The notes below the pieces were generated by a model, which was not told the origin of the DNA, ran no database searches, and saw only the letters and a program-made list of their open reading frames with translations. The position numbers and the translations under genes are program-made. Below are positions 1 through 7,258 of a DNA stretch of 34,747 bases, one piece after another. The stretch comes from Thermohalobaculum sp050331335 (GTDB lineage Bacteria > Pseudomonadota > Alphaproteobacteria > Rhodobacterales > Rhodobacteraceae): assembly GCA_050331335.1 (NCBI GenBank), contig JBHJGY010000006.1, positions 1 to 34,747 of the forward strand, given 5' to 3'. Numbering within the stretch: position 1 is the first letter of the stretch; every line of letters begins with the position of its first letter.

Positions 1-39
1 CCCGCGCGTGCCGCCCGTCACCAATGCAACCCGTGCCAT
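1..39 (-). CDS. phaB: Acetoacetyl-CoA reductase, N-terminus only (cut by window edge)
   Basis: Thirteen codons are visible, reading MARVALVTGGTRG from an ATG at 39. This is the start of a short-chain dehydrogenase with the TGGxxG nucleotide-binding turn, and a purine-rich ribosome binding site (AAGGGAGAGGC) lies just before the ATG. PhaB reduces acetoacetyl-CoA to (R)-3-hydroxybutyryl-CoA with NADPH in polyhydroxybutyrate synthesis. The identification rests on position: it lies directly downstream of phaA on the same strand, which is the usual phaA-phaB order. Thirteen residues alone would fit any SDR such as FabG, so the family is seen and the exact enzyme is inferred. Confidence 0.75.
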   Translation of the reverse strand, partial: MARVALVTGGTRG

Positions 40-164
40 CGCCTCTCCCTTCCGTTTCTCGCCCCGAATGATGAAGATTCGGTTGATTGTTCGGTTAATG
101 TTCTAGAAACCCGAAGCAGCTAAGCTCCCCCCAATGAGACCAAATGGCGTCATAAGGATCTGTG

Positions 165-191
165 GGGCCGTCCGTTGGCTGCGGTCGGCCC
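165..191 (-). promoter_or_regulatory. Hairpin in the phaA-phaB intergenic gap
   Basis: GGGCCG (165-170) pairs with CGGCCC (186-191), and CCG (172-174) pairs with CGG (182-184) across one T-T mismatch, leaving a 7-nt loop. It lies 21 bp past the phaA stop in the 172-bp gap before phaB. No T-run follows in the direction of transcription, so it looks more like an mRNA-stability or attenuating element than a classical terminator. Confidence 0.35.
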
Positions 192-211
192 TCGTCGCTG
201 CGGTGATCGCC

Positions 212-1387
212 TCAGTCGCGCGCCACGCAGAGGGCGACGCCCATGCCACCGCCGATGCAGAGCGTGGCGAGGCCCTTCTTTGCGTCACGCCGGGCCATTT
301 CGTGCAGCAGAGTGGTCAAAACCCGGGCGCCAGAGGCGCCGATCGGATGCCCGATCGCGATGGCACCGCCATTGACGTTCACCTTTTCGGGATCCCAGCC
401 CATATCCTTGTTGACTGCGCAGGCCTGCGCGGCAAAGGCCTCGTTCGCTTCCACAAGGTCAAGGTCCGCGGCGCTCCAGCCCGCCTTTTCCAGCGCTTTT
501 TTCGAAGCCGGGATCGGCCCGGTGCCCATGATCGCGGGATCAACGCCCGCTGTGGCGTAGGACACGATCCGCGCGAGCGGCGCGAGGCCGCGGCGCGACG
601 CTTCCGCTTCGGACATCACCACCAGCGCCGCTGCGCCGTCATTGAGGCCAGACGCGTTGCCGGCGGTGACGGTGCCCTCCTTATCGAAGGCGGGGCGGAG
701 CTTCTGCAGCGCTTCGATCGTGGCCCCGTGACGAATATATTCGTCTTTGTCCACCACTGTTTCACCTTTGCGGTGCTTGACTGTCACGGGTGCGATCTCG
801 GCATCGAAGCGACCGGCATTCTGGGCTGCTTCGGCTTTGTTCTGCGATGCCAGAGCGAAGGCGTCCTGTTCGTCGCGGGTGAGCTGCCACTGGCGGGCGA
901 CGTTCTCCGCTGTTGTGCCCATATGATAGCCATTGAAGGCATCCCAGAGCCCGTCTTTGATCATCGTGTCGATAAACTGCAGGTCGCCCATCTTCTGTCC
1001 GGCGCGGAGGTGGGCGGCATGGGGGCTGAGCGACATGCTTTCCTGGCCACCGGCGACGACGATGGTCGCGTCGCCGAGCGCGACATGTTGCGCGGCGATC
1101 ATCACCGCCCGCAGGCCGGAGCCGCAGACCTGGTTGATGCCCCAAGCGGCCGACTCAATCGGCAGACCGGCGGCGATATGCGCCTGGCGCGCCGGATTTT
1201 GGCCCTGACCCGCGGTCAGCACCTGCCCGAGGATCGTCTCAGACACATCCGCCGCGGCAACGCCGGCCCGCGCCAAAGCCGCCTCGATTGCGGCGGCCCC
1301 GAGCGCATGGGCCGGCACCGTTGCGAAGGATCCGCTAAAGCTCCCAACGGCCGTCCGCGCTGCCGAGGCGATCACAACTCCAGTCAT
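212..1387 (-). CDS. phaA: Acetyl-CoA C-acetyltransferase (beta-ketothiolase)
   Basis: A 391-residue thiolase, the usual family length. It condenses two acetyl-CoA to acetoacetyl-CoA, the first step of polyhydroxybutyrate synthesis, and works in reverse in breakdown. The three catalytic signatures are present: nucleophilic Cys88 in INQVCGSGLRAV, the histidine in AIGHPIGASGARVL, and the second cysteine near the C-terminus in LCIGGGMG. The ATG at 1387 is preceded by GGGAGAG at a good distance. phaB follows downstream on the same strand after 172 bp, and phaR diverges 187 bp upstream, so the three form a PHB locus; the PHA synthase is not in the window. A general degradative thiolase (AtoB-type) cannot be excluded by sequence alone, but the context favours PhaA. 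Confidence 0.93.
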   Translation of the reverse strand: MTGVVIASAARTAVGSFSGSFATVPAHALGAAAIEAALARAGVAAADVSETILGQVLTAGQGQNPARQAHIAAGLPIESAAWGINQVCGSGLRAVMIAAQHVALGDATIVVAGGQESMSLSPHAAHLRAGQKMGDLQFIDTMIKDGLWDAFNGYHMGTTAENVARQWQLTRDEQDAFALASQNKAEAAQNAGRFDAEIAPVTVKHRKGETVVDKDEYIRHGATIEALQKLRPAFDKEGTVTAGNASGLNDGAAALVVMSEAEASRRGLAPLARIVSYATAGVDPAIMGTGPIPASKKALEKAGWSAADLDLVEANEAFAAQACAVNKDMGWDPEKVNVNGGAIAIGHPIGASGARVLTTLLHEMARRDAKKGLATLCIGGGMGVALCVARD

Positions 1388-1574
1388 CGGTCTCTCTCCC
1401 GTCCATCTTCCCCGGCCGCCCGCCGACCAGAAGCCGGGCAGAAGCTTTCACAGGGCGGAATTGGCAGGAATGCGACCAATCCGCCTGCCCGGCCGGCTTC
1501 TGGGCCAGAATGCGGTTGCGGCGAATGCGTCCCGGTGCGACGCTCTGTTGAGGTTGCGCGGGAGGGAGGAACCA

Positions 1575-2258
1575 TTGGCCGACGCGAAATCGCCCCAGGA
1601 TGGTCAGATCATCATCAAGAAGTACGCCAATCGCCGGTTATACAACACGGCAAAAAGCAGCTATGTAACGCTCGAAGATCTCAGCCAAATGGTCCAGGCT
1701 GGCGCGGACTTTCAGGTGTTCGACGCGAAATCCGGGGACGACATCACCCGCTCGGTACTCGCGCAGATCATTTTCGAGCAGGAAACCAAGGGGCAAAACA
1801 TGCTCCCGACCAACTTCCTACGCCAACTCATTCGACTTTACGGCGATGCATTACAATCTGTGGTTCCGGGATATCTCGATGCGTCGATGGAGGCCTTCGC
1901 GAGCAACCAAGAGCGTCTTCGCGATGCGTTCGGAACCAATCCGGCGATGGCTTCCTTCGAGACGCTTGCGCGGTCGAACATCGAGTGGGTAGAGCGCGCC
2001 ATGCGCATGTTCGGGCCTTTTCCGCCGACCGGGGTCGGACGGCCCGCGGAGACGGGGGCCGCCCAATCGGAGCCGCTTGGGCGCGATCTGGAAATGCTCC
2101 AGCGTCAGCTTCAAGAGATGCAGGCCCAACTCGAGCGTTTATCTGCCGAGCGCTCGGCTGCGGAGACGAAAGACCGGCAGGCGACCGCGGACAGCCCTGG
2201 TGCCGACGCGGCAACCCGGCCTGCGGAAGAGGCAGAGGAGGGCAGCGGCAAGCCCTGA
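1575..2258 (+). CDS. phaR: Polyhydroxyalkanoate synthesis repressor PhaR
   Basis: A 227-residue protein of the PhaR family. Residues ~12-70 are the DNA/PHB-binding domain, with the family-typical IIKKYANRRLYNTAKSSYVT followed by a conserved VFDAKSGDDIT stretch. The middle part is the helical PHB-accumulation region, and the last ~70 residues are a heptad-rich, charged coiled coil (EMLQRQLQEMQAQLERLSAE). Family members repress phasin and pha genes and let go when they bind PHB granules. I chose the TTG at 1575 because GGAGGGAGGA lies at 1561-1570 just before it; the in-frame ATG at 1461 lacks such a site and would add 38 atypical residues. It diverges from phaA over 1388-1574, where I see no clear sigma-70 promoter or inverted-repeat operator. 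Confidence 0.92.
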   Translation: MADAKSPQDGQIIIKKYANRRLYNTAKSSYVTLEDLSQMVQAGADFQVFDAKSGDDITRSVLAQIIFEQETKGQNMLPTNFLRQLIRLYGDALQSVVPGYLDASMEAFASNQERLRDAFGTNPAMASFETLARSNIEWVERAMRMFGPFPPTGVGRPAETGAAQSEPLGRDLEMLQRQLQEMQAQLERLSAERSAAETKDRQATADSPGADAATRPAEEAEEGSGKP

Positions 2259-2299
2259 GCCTTGGGCCCGGCAGCCCGTGGGGTCGCGCGCTTGCCGAC

Positions 2300-2605
2300 C
2301 TAGGCGGTTTCGCCGAAGCGATCGCCGACGAGCCGTTCCAGGGCGGCCATCAGGGCCTCTGCCTCGGGCCCGCGGGTCGTTACATCGATGGTGCTTCCCC
2401 GGGCTGCTGCAAGCATCAGGAGACCCATGATCGAGTCACCCAGGACCGTCTGGCCATCTTGGCGGACTTCGGCCTCCGCGTCGAACCGCTCGACCGCCTC
2501 GACGAATTTCGCTGCGGCGCGGGCATGCAGTCCGCGCTCGTTGACGATCTCGATCCGTCGGCTGATCTCGGTTGCCGTCCCGGCGGGGGTCTGGTCCCCG
2601 GTCAT
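2300..2605 (-). CDS. ptsH: HPr phosphocarrier protein
   Basis: A 101-residue HPr. The phosphorylated histidine is His27 in NERGLHARAAAKF, and the regulatory serine that HPr kinase modifies is Ser58 in LGDSIMGLLML. HPr passes phosphate from Enzyme I to EIIA proteins in the cytoplasm. Its ATG at 2605 overlaps the stop of the EIIA gene (ATGA), so the two are translationally coupled. It ends the chvI-chvG-hprK-rapZ-EIIA-HPr operon. Enzyme I and any sugar permease are absent here; in alphaproteobacteria this arrangement acts as a regulatory chain. A longer reading frame extends upstream to 2719 but is only the antisense of nothing conserved: homology begins near residue 12 of the start chosen. Confidence 0.94.
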   Translation of the reverse strand: MTGDQTPAGTATEISRRIEIVNERGLHARAAAKFVEAVERFDAEAEVRQDGQTVLGDSIMGLLMLAAARGSTIDVTTRGPEAEALMAALERLVGDRFGETA

Positions 2606-3021
2606 AGCCGATCGCCTTGCGCGCGCGCAGGACCGAGCACGGCGCTGGCGCTGTCGAAATACTTGTGCCCGGCCTCGAGGGCCGCGCGCACGGCCTGGCC
2701 GAGCGGTCTCTCCCGGCATTTCGCAAGCTTGACCAGCGCCGGCAGGTTTGCGCCCCAGATCACCTCGATCCGATTGTCGCGCATCGCGCCAAGCGCGAGG
2801 TTCGATGGGGTTCCGCCGAACATGTCGGTGACCAGGACCACGCCGGCGCCGGTGTCGATCTCATCCAGGGCGGCCGAGATCTCCGCCCGCCGCAGCCGAA
2901 GATCGTCATTGGGGTAGATCGCAACGCTGCGCGTATTTGGCAGCGGGCCGACCACATGCTCGAGCGCCGCTAAGAGCGCGCCGGCCAATTCGCCATGGGC
3001 TACGATCATGATGCCGATCAT
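2602..3021 (-). CDS. PTS EIIA component, mannose/fructose type
   Basis: A 139-residue single-domain EIIA of the mannose family. It begins MIGIMIVAHGELA with the phosphorylatable histidine at His9, and carries the hallmark VTDMFGGTPSNLA near residue 65. It would accept phosphate from HPr. No EIIB, EIIC or EIID gene is next to it, so a purely regulatory role is inferred, as in other alphaproteobacteria where this protein sits beside hprK. The ATG at 3021 has GGAGGGCAAGG just before it, which decides against the longer frame starting at 3204. It begins 40 bp after the rapZ stop and overlaps the HPr start by 4 nt. Confidence 0.93.
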   Translation of the reverse strand: MIGIMIVAHGELAGALLAALEHVVGPLPNTRSVAIYPNDDLRLRRAEISAALDEIDTGAGVVLVTDMFGGTPSNLALGAMRDNRIEVIWGANLPALVKLAKCRERPLGQAVRAALEAGHKYFDSASAVLGPARAQGDRL

Positions 3022-3061
3022 CCTTGCCCTCCAGCTCTGCCGCGAGGCTCCGTGCGTGCCA

Positions 3062-4027
3062 TCATAGCGCCTCCCGCGTCTCGGCGCCGCGTTCGAGTTC
3101 CCGGTGGCGCAGCGCGACCGGCCAGCCAGCGGCCTCGATTTCGTGCGCCAACGCCTCCGCAACAGCGACGGAACGGTGCCGCCCACCTGTACACCCCAGC
3201 GCAAGGGAAAAGTAAGCTTTCCCCTCGGCTTTATACGCAGGAAGTAACATCAAGACGAGGTCCGACAGCCTGTCGTAGAAGCCTTTGTAAAGCGTATCTC
3301 GCGCAACGAATTGCTGGATCCGCCGATCGCGTCCGTCAAGTCCACGAAGGGCCTCGTCCCAATACGGATTGCGGAGGAAGCGGCAGTCGAGCGTCATGTC
3401 GGCATCATGGGGGGCGCCGCGCTTGTAGGAAAACGATTGCACCGAGACCGAGAGTCCCGCCGAGAGCCCCTGACCGAAGCGCCCCGAGATCTCTCGCTTG
3501 AGATCATGCGGGCTCATCGCGGTCGTGTCGATCACCATATCTGCCCGGGCGCGGACTTCCTCTAGGATCGCCCGCTCGCGGGCCACCCCGGTCGCCGGGT
3601 CCTCCGCGGGCGCGAGCGGGTGACGGCGGCGGGTCTGGTTGAACCGGGCGATCAGCATCTCGTCGGCGCAATCGAGGAAAACCAGCAAGGCCCCGACCCC
3701 GTGATGCCGCCGCAAACGGTCGAGATTTGTCATCAATGCGCGGGTCGAGAAGCCGCGGGTGCGGGTCTCGATGCCGAAGGCAATCGGCCGCGGCGGCCCG
3801 GCCGGTCCGCGCTCCGGGCCCGAGGCGATCACCGTCTCGAGCAGGGCCAGGGGGAAGTTGTTCAGCGGCTCGTAGCCGAGATCGTCGAGCACATTGATTG
3901 CGGTAGACCGGCCCGCCCCGGACATGCCGGTGACGATCAGGACAAGCGGCCTGGCTTCCGGGAGGCTTTCGCTCGCCGGGTCGCCACCAGCCGATGGGCG
4001 CGGCGCTCGCTCGGCCTCGATGGTCAT
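3062..4027 (-). CDS. rapZ: RNase adapter / nucleotide-binding protein RapZ
   Basis: A 321-residue RapZ/YvcJ family P-loop protein. The Walker A is GMSGAGRST at 34-42 (Arg replaces the common Lys, a change often seen in alphaproteobacterial members), and the C-terminal domain carries the conserved LGCTGGRHRSVAVAE. In enterobacteria RapZ binds GlmZ RNA and recruits RNase E; in other bacteria the family binds nucleotides and UDP-GlcNAc, so the exact role here is open. The ATG overlaps the hprK stop (ATGA at 4027-4024). Its place between hprK and the PTS genes matches the classical rapZ-pts neighbourhood. The N-terminal ~25 residues are low-complexity and may not be conserved. Confidence 0.94.
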   Translation of the reverse strand: MTIEAERAPRPSAGGDPASESLPEARPLVLIVTGMSGAGRSTAINVLDDLGYEPLNNFPLALLETVIASGPERGPAGPPRPIAFGIETRTRGFSTRALMTNLDRLRRHHGVGALLVFLDCADEMLIARFNQTRRRHPLAPAEDPATGVARERAILEEVRARADMVIDTTAMSPHDLKREISGRFGQGLSAGLSVSVQSFSYKRGAPHDADMTLDCRFLRNPYWDEALRGLDGRDRRIQQFVARDTLYKGFYDRLSDLVLMLLPAYKAEGKAYFSLALGCTGGRHRSVAVAEALAHEIEAAGWPVALRHRELERGAETREAL

Positions 4028-4509
4028 TCGGGGATAAACTCGCTGTGCACGAGCCCTCCTGCGCTGAGCACGGCGATGAGCGCCGCGGCCAGCCCCGGCC
4101 GTTCGCGGCCGAACATCACCGGGCAGGGCCAGCCGAGCAGACCGCGGGTCATCGGCTCCGGCAGCCGTTCGCCCGGCGCGCGGTTCAGATCGACGATGCA
4201 GGTGAGCGGCGCCTGATCGACATAGGGCAGCCGGACCAGGCCGATCCCGCGCAGCTCCAGCATCCCTTGGATCGGGCGTGGCGCGCTCATCACCAGGCCG
4301 ACCGCGAGCCCGCGCTCGATTACCACCCAGTCGTCGGCGATGAGTCCCGCCCCGAGCGCCAGCATCTCCGCGGCAAGTTGGGACTTGCCGCTGCCGGGAT
4401 CCCCTGTGATCAGCAGCCCCCGGTCCTTCAGCGTGACCGCACTGCCATGAATGGTGACGGTGTCCGGCCCGGCCCGCTCTGTGATCCCCGTCGGCTTTTG
4501 CGCCCGCAT
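4024..4509 (-). CDS. hprK: HPr kinase/phosphorylase, short alphaproteobacterial form
   Basis: A 161-residue protein equivalent to only the C-terminal catalytic domain of Firmicute HprK (about 310 residues); loss of the N-terminal domain is normal in alphaproteobacteria. The Walker A is GDPGSGKS at 36-43, followed by the catalytic DDW near 59-61 and the HprK signature LELRGIGLVRL. It phosphorylates HPr on its regulatory serine (Ser58 of the HPr encoded downstream) and can remove that phosphate. The ATG at 4509 is 10 bp after the chvG stop and has a GAGGG-type site before it. Longer in-frame starts up to 4614 lie inside chvG and add non-conserved residues. Confidence 0.94.
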   Translation of the reverse strand: MRAQKPTGITERAGPDTVTIHGSAVTLKDRGLLITGDPGSGKSQLAAEMLALGAGLIADDWVVIERGLAVGLVMSAPRPIQGMLELRGIGLVRLPYVDQAPLTCIVDLNRAPGERLPEPMTRGLLGWPCPVMFGRERPGLAAALIAVLSAGGLVHSEFIPE

Positions 4510-4519
4510 CTCGTGGCCC

Positions 4520-6250
4520 TCAGAGCGGGATGTCGAAGGAGAACCGGGCGCCAAGCACCGCATCGGGCGCGCCGCTCGGATCTGGAAGGTTCTCGACCCA
4601 GATCCGTCCGCCATGCGCTTCGACGATTTGGCGCGAGATCGAGAGCCCGAGGCCGGAGTGGTTGCCGAACGCCTCTGTCGCGGGCCTCTCTGTGTAGAAG
4701 CGCTCGAAGATCGTCTCGATGTTCTCAGGGGGCACCCCCGGTCCGCGGTCTTCGACGGACACCCGGATCGTCGACCCGCGGTTGGCGGCCTTGACGACGA
4801 TCTCCCCGTCTTGTGGAGAGAACGAGAGGGCGTTGTCCAGCAGGTTGGTGATTACCTGAGCGATCCGGCTCTCCAGTCCCTGAGCGATGAGGGGGTGATC
4901 GGGCAAATCCAGGCGGACGGAAACCCCGCGCGCTTCCGCCTGGCTGCGGGTCACTTCCGCCAGCATCTCGAGCAGACGGCTGAGATCGAAGGAGGCCATC
5001 CGACCGCGGACGAGTTCGGCATCGAGCCTGGACGCATTGGAGATGTCGGTCACCAATCGGTCGAGCCGCTGCACATCGTGAACGATCACGTCTATCAGCC
5101 TTTGGCGCTGCTCCGGCGTCTTGGCGAGGCGCATGGTATCGACGGCAGATCTGAGGGACGTCAGCGGATTTTTGATCTCGTGCGCGACATCGGAAGCGAA
5201 GCTCTCGATCGCCTCGATCCGCTTATAAAGCGCCTCGGTCATCCGGATCAGGGCCGCGGAGAGTTCGCCGATCTCATCGGTACGCCGTGTCATGTCGGGC
5301 AATTCGACCCGGTCGAGGTCGATCGGGCGGGCGGCCGAGAGGCCCTGGCTATCGGCGGCGCGCGCAAGCCGAGTGATCGGTCGGGCAATCGTGTTGGCCA
5401 GCAGGATAGACAGGCCGATCGACACGATGGTGGCGACGAGAAACACTTGCATGATCGCGACCCGCTCGCTGCGGACGATCTCATCGATATCGCCACCCTC
5501 TGTGGAGAGGACCAGGGCACCGAGGATCGCGTCAAAGCGGCGGATCGGGACAGCCACGGAAACGATGAGTTGGCCTCGAGAATTGACGCGGACCGCGCTG
5601 CGCACCGAGCCGTTGATCGCCTCGAGCACTTCAGCCTCTCGGCTGATGCCGCCCCTCGGCATCTCATCGAATTGCGGCGGCTGCTGCTCTATGAACGCGG
5701 TGATCTGCTCATAGGCGCTCTCGAGCGCGGTTGGGCTTTGGCTCGGTGCGTCCTGGGGCTGGTTCCGCGCGGGACCAGCCTCGGCCTGCGGCAGGGCGGA
5801 GATCTCGATGTCGCCGGGGCGCGAGACGAGGTCGCGGCTGTCGCCTGTCAGCCTCAGATGGGTGTCGTAAATGCGCGCCCGCAGGCCGGTCGGCTCTGAC
5901 AGGCGGGCGAGCACCAGATTTGCCCGCACCGGGTCGTAGCCCGTGCGCCCGCCGGGATAGCTTGCTGTTTCCGAGATCGTGAGGGCCATCAGATCGGCCT
6001 GGGTCCTCAGCGCCTGAATGCGCTGTTCGATGAGGCCGGAGCGAAACTGGTTCAGATAGAGCACGCCAAGGACGAGGAAGGCGAGGCCCGTCAGATTAAA
6101 GAAGATGATTCGACGCTGGAGCGACGAGAATGGGGCCGACTGCATCAGCCCCTGGACAATCCGCTCCCGCGTGCTCGCAGGGCGCGGGCGGTTGTCCAGG
6201 CCGATGAGCTCTGGCCCGAGGCCGGTTTGTTCCGCTCCGTCCAACGCCAA
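4520..6250 (-). CDS. chvG: Sensor histidine kinase ChvG (ExoS family)
   Basis: A 576-residue inner-membrane kinase. Transmembrane segments lie near 46-67 and 268-290, with a periplasmic sensor domain between them, then HAMP, then the dimerisation/phosphotransfer domain with His357 in FASDVAHEIKNPLTSL. The ATPase domain carries the N box NLLDNALSFS, the G1 box DRGPGVP and the G2 box GLGLSISRQI. Family members sense acidity or envelope stress and control exopolysaccharide, motility and central carbon genes through ChvI. The start is unsure: TTG at 6250 is preceded at zero distance by GAGG, while a second TTG at 6244 sits 6 nt after the same GAGG and may be the real one. It follows the chvI stop by 2 to 8 bp. 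Confidence 0.93.
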   Translation of the reverse strand: MALDGAEQTGLGPELIGLDNRPRPASTRERIVQGLMQSAPFSSLQRRIIFFNLTGLAFLVLGVLYLNQFRSGLIEQRIQALRTQADLMALTISETASYPGGRTGYDPVRANLVLARLSEPTGLRARIYDTHLRLTGDSRDLVSRPGDIEISALPQAEAGPARNQPQDAPSQSPTALESAYEQITAFIEQQPPQFDEMPRGGISREAEVLEAINGSVRSAVRVNSRGQLIVSVAVPIRRFDAILGALVLSTEGGDIDEIVRSERVAIMQVFLVATIVSIGLSILLANTIARPITRLARAADSQGLSAARPIDLDRVELPDMTRRTDEIGELSAALIRMTEALYKRIEAIESFASDVAHEIKNPLTSLRSAVDTMRLAKTPEQRQRLIDVIVHDVQRLDRLVTDISNASRLDAELVRGRMASFDLSRLLEMLAEVTRSQAEARGVSVRLDLPDHPLIAQGLESRIAQVITNLLDNALSFSPQDGEIVVKAANRGSTIRVSVEDRGPGVPPENIETIFERFYTERPATEAFGNHSGLGLSISRQIVEAHGGRIWVENLPDPSGAPDAVLGARFSFDIPL

Positions 6251-6252
6251 CC

Positions 6253-6954
6253 TCAGGCTTCGTTATATCGGTATCCGACCCCGTAGAGGGTCTCGATCGA
6301 GTTGAATTCCGGATCGACTTTGCGGAACTTCTTGCGGATGCGCTTGATGTGGCTGTCGATGGTGCGGTCATCCACATAAACTTGGTCGTCATAGGCCGCA
6401 TCCATCAGCTGATCGCGGTTCTTCACGAAGCCGGGCCGGACCGCAAGGGCATGCAAGATCAGGAACTCGGTCACCGTCAGCGTGACGTTGCCGCCGTCCC
6501 AAATCGTAGCATGCCGCAGCGGGTCCATCTCGAGTTTGCCCCGCCGCAGTATCTTGTCGTTTTCCGCGCGTTCGACGGCCGGGCTCTCCTCAGCTTCGCG
6601 CCGGCGCAGCACTGCGCGGATCCTCTCGACGAGCAGCCGTTGAGAGAAGGGCTTGCGGATGTAGTCGTCCGCCCCCATCCGCAGACCGATGACCTCGTCG
6701 ATCTCCTCGTCCTTCGAGGTGAGGAAGATCACAGGCAGATCGGATTTCAGTCGGAGGCGGCGCAGCAGTTCCATCCCGTCCATCCGCGGCATCTTGATGT
6801 CGAGCACGGCGAGATCGGCCGGCGTGGTCGAGAGCGCGTTGAGCGCCGTGGCGCCGTCGGTGTAGCTCGCCACTTCGAAGCCCTCCGCCTCGAGCACCAT
6901 GGAGACCGAGGTCAGGATGTTACGATCGTCGTCGACCAAAACGATACTCGCCAT
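6253..6954 (-). CDS. chvI: Response regulator ChvI (OmpR family)
   Basis: A 233-residue regulator. The receiver domain has the acidic pocket DDD at 8-10, the phosphorylated Asp52 in VLDIKMPRMDG, Thr79 and Lys101 in the switch positions. The C-terminal winged helix (about 130-230) ends with the usual DDRTIDSHIKRIRKKF and LYGVGYRY. It is the partner of ChvG and the first gene of a six-gene operon down to HPr. GGGAGA lies a few bases before the ATG. It diverges from pckA, a known ChvI-region neighbour in Agrobacterium-type genomes, so control of both from the shared 304-bp region is likely but inferred. Confidence 0.95.
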   Translation of the reverse strand: MASIVLVDDDRNILTSVSMVLEAEGFEVASYTDGATALNALSTTPADLAVLDIKMPRMDGMELLRRLRLKSDLPVIFLTSKDEEIDEVIGLRMGADDYIRKPFSQRLLVERIRAVLRRREAEESPAVERAENDKILRRGKLEMDPLRHATIWDGGNVTLTVTEFLILHALAVRPGFVKNRDQLMDAAYDDQVYVDDRTIDSHIKRIRKKFRKVDPEFNSIETLYGVGYRYNEA

Positions 6955-7258
6955 CTAAGTCTCCCTGCACCTGCGCTGGCGCCGCATCTCAGCAACCTGC
7001 GCGGCTAGTTTGACTGGATCGCATGGTCTCGGCAACGATATCCAGCCAACTGCGCCCTTTGGTCGGGGGGGCGGGTGCGGCCGTGCGGCCGATGCGACGC
7101 TTTTTTCACGTCAGGCGACCGCGAGGGGGCTGGACGCTTCCGCGCGGGCTGGGATATGGGCTCCGGCGAAGCCGGTCGCGCAACTTTTGGAAAGTCCGCC
7201 GCCGGCTCCGCGGCGGACGGCCGTCTCGGCGCGACATACACCGATCAGGAGACACGCG
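6955..7258. promoter_or_regulatory. Divergent chvI-pckA control region
   Basis: The only gene-free stretch longer than 300 bp. It must hold promoters for both directions, but I see no clean -35/-10 pair; a TTGACT at 7010-7015 has no good partner. Within it are CGGCC (7078-7082) and GGCCG (7087-7091) around a 4-nt loop, followed nine bases later by a run of six T (7101-7106), which would resemble an attenuator if the pckA transcript starts before it. Two further hairpins lie closer to pckA. Rightward reading frames through this region have no conserved residues and no ribosome binding site, so pckA is not longer. Confidence 0.6.
7163..7218 (+). promoter_or_regulatory. Two hairpins in the pckA leader
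   Basis: CCGGC-GAA-GCCGG (7163-7175) is a small hairpin. Nineteen bases later GTCCGCCGC (7194-7202) pairs perfectly with GCGGCGGAC (7210-7218) around a 7-nt loop, ending 28 bp before the ribosome binding site of pckA. The same heptamer GGCTCCG occurs at 7159-7165 and again in the loop/stem of the second hairpin (7204-7210). They may be part of an untranslated leader that affects mRNA stability or translation. Confidence 0.45.

Noticed and set aside
1388..1574. PhaR operator or sigma-70 promoter in the phaA-phaR gap
   Set aside because: TGC-rich stretches occur but I found no clear dyad of the CTGC-N3-GCAG kind and no good -35/-10 pair.
134..2917. Long plus-strand frame over phaA, phaR and the HPr/EIIA genes
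   Set aside because: It runs through several real genes on both strands in other frames and shows no conserved motif.
4451..5899. 482-codon plus-strand frame opposite chvG
   Set aside because: Shadow of chvG; the kinase motifs on the minus strand are clear.
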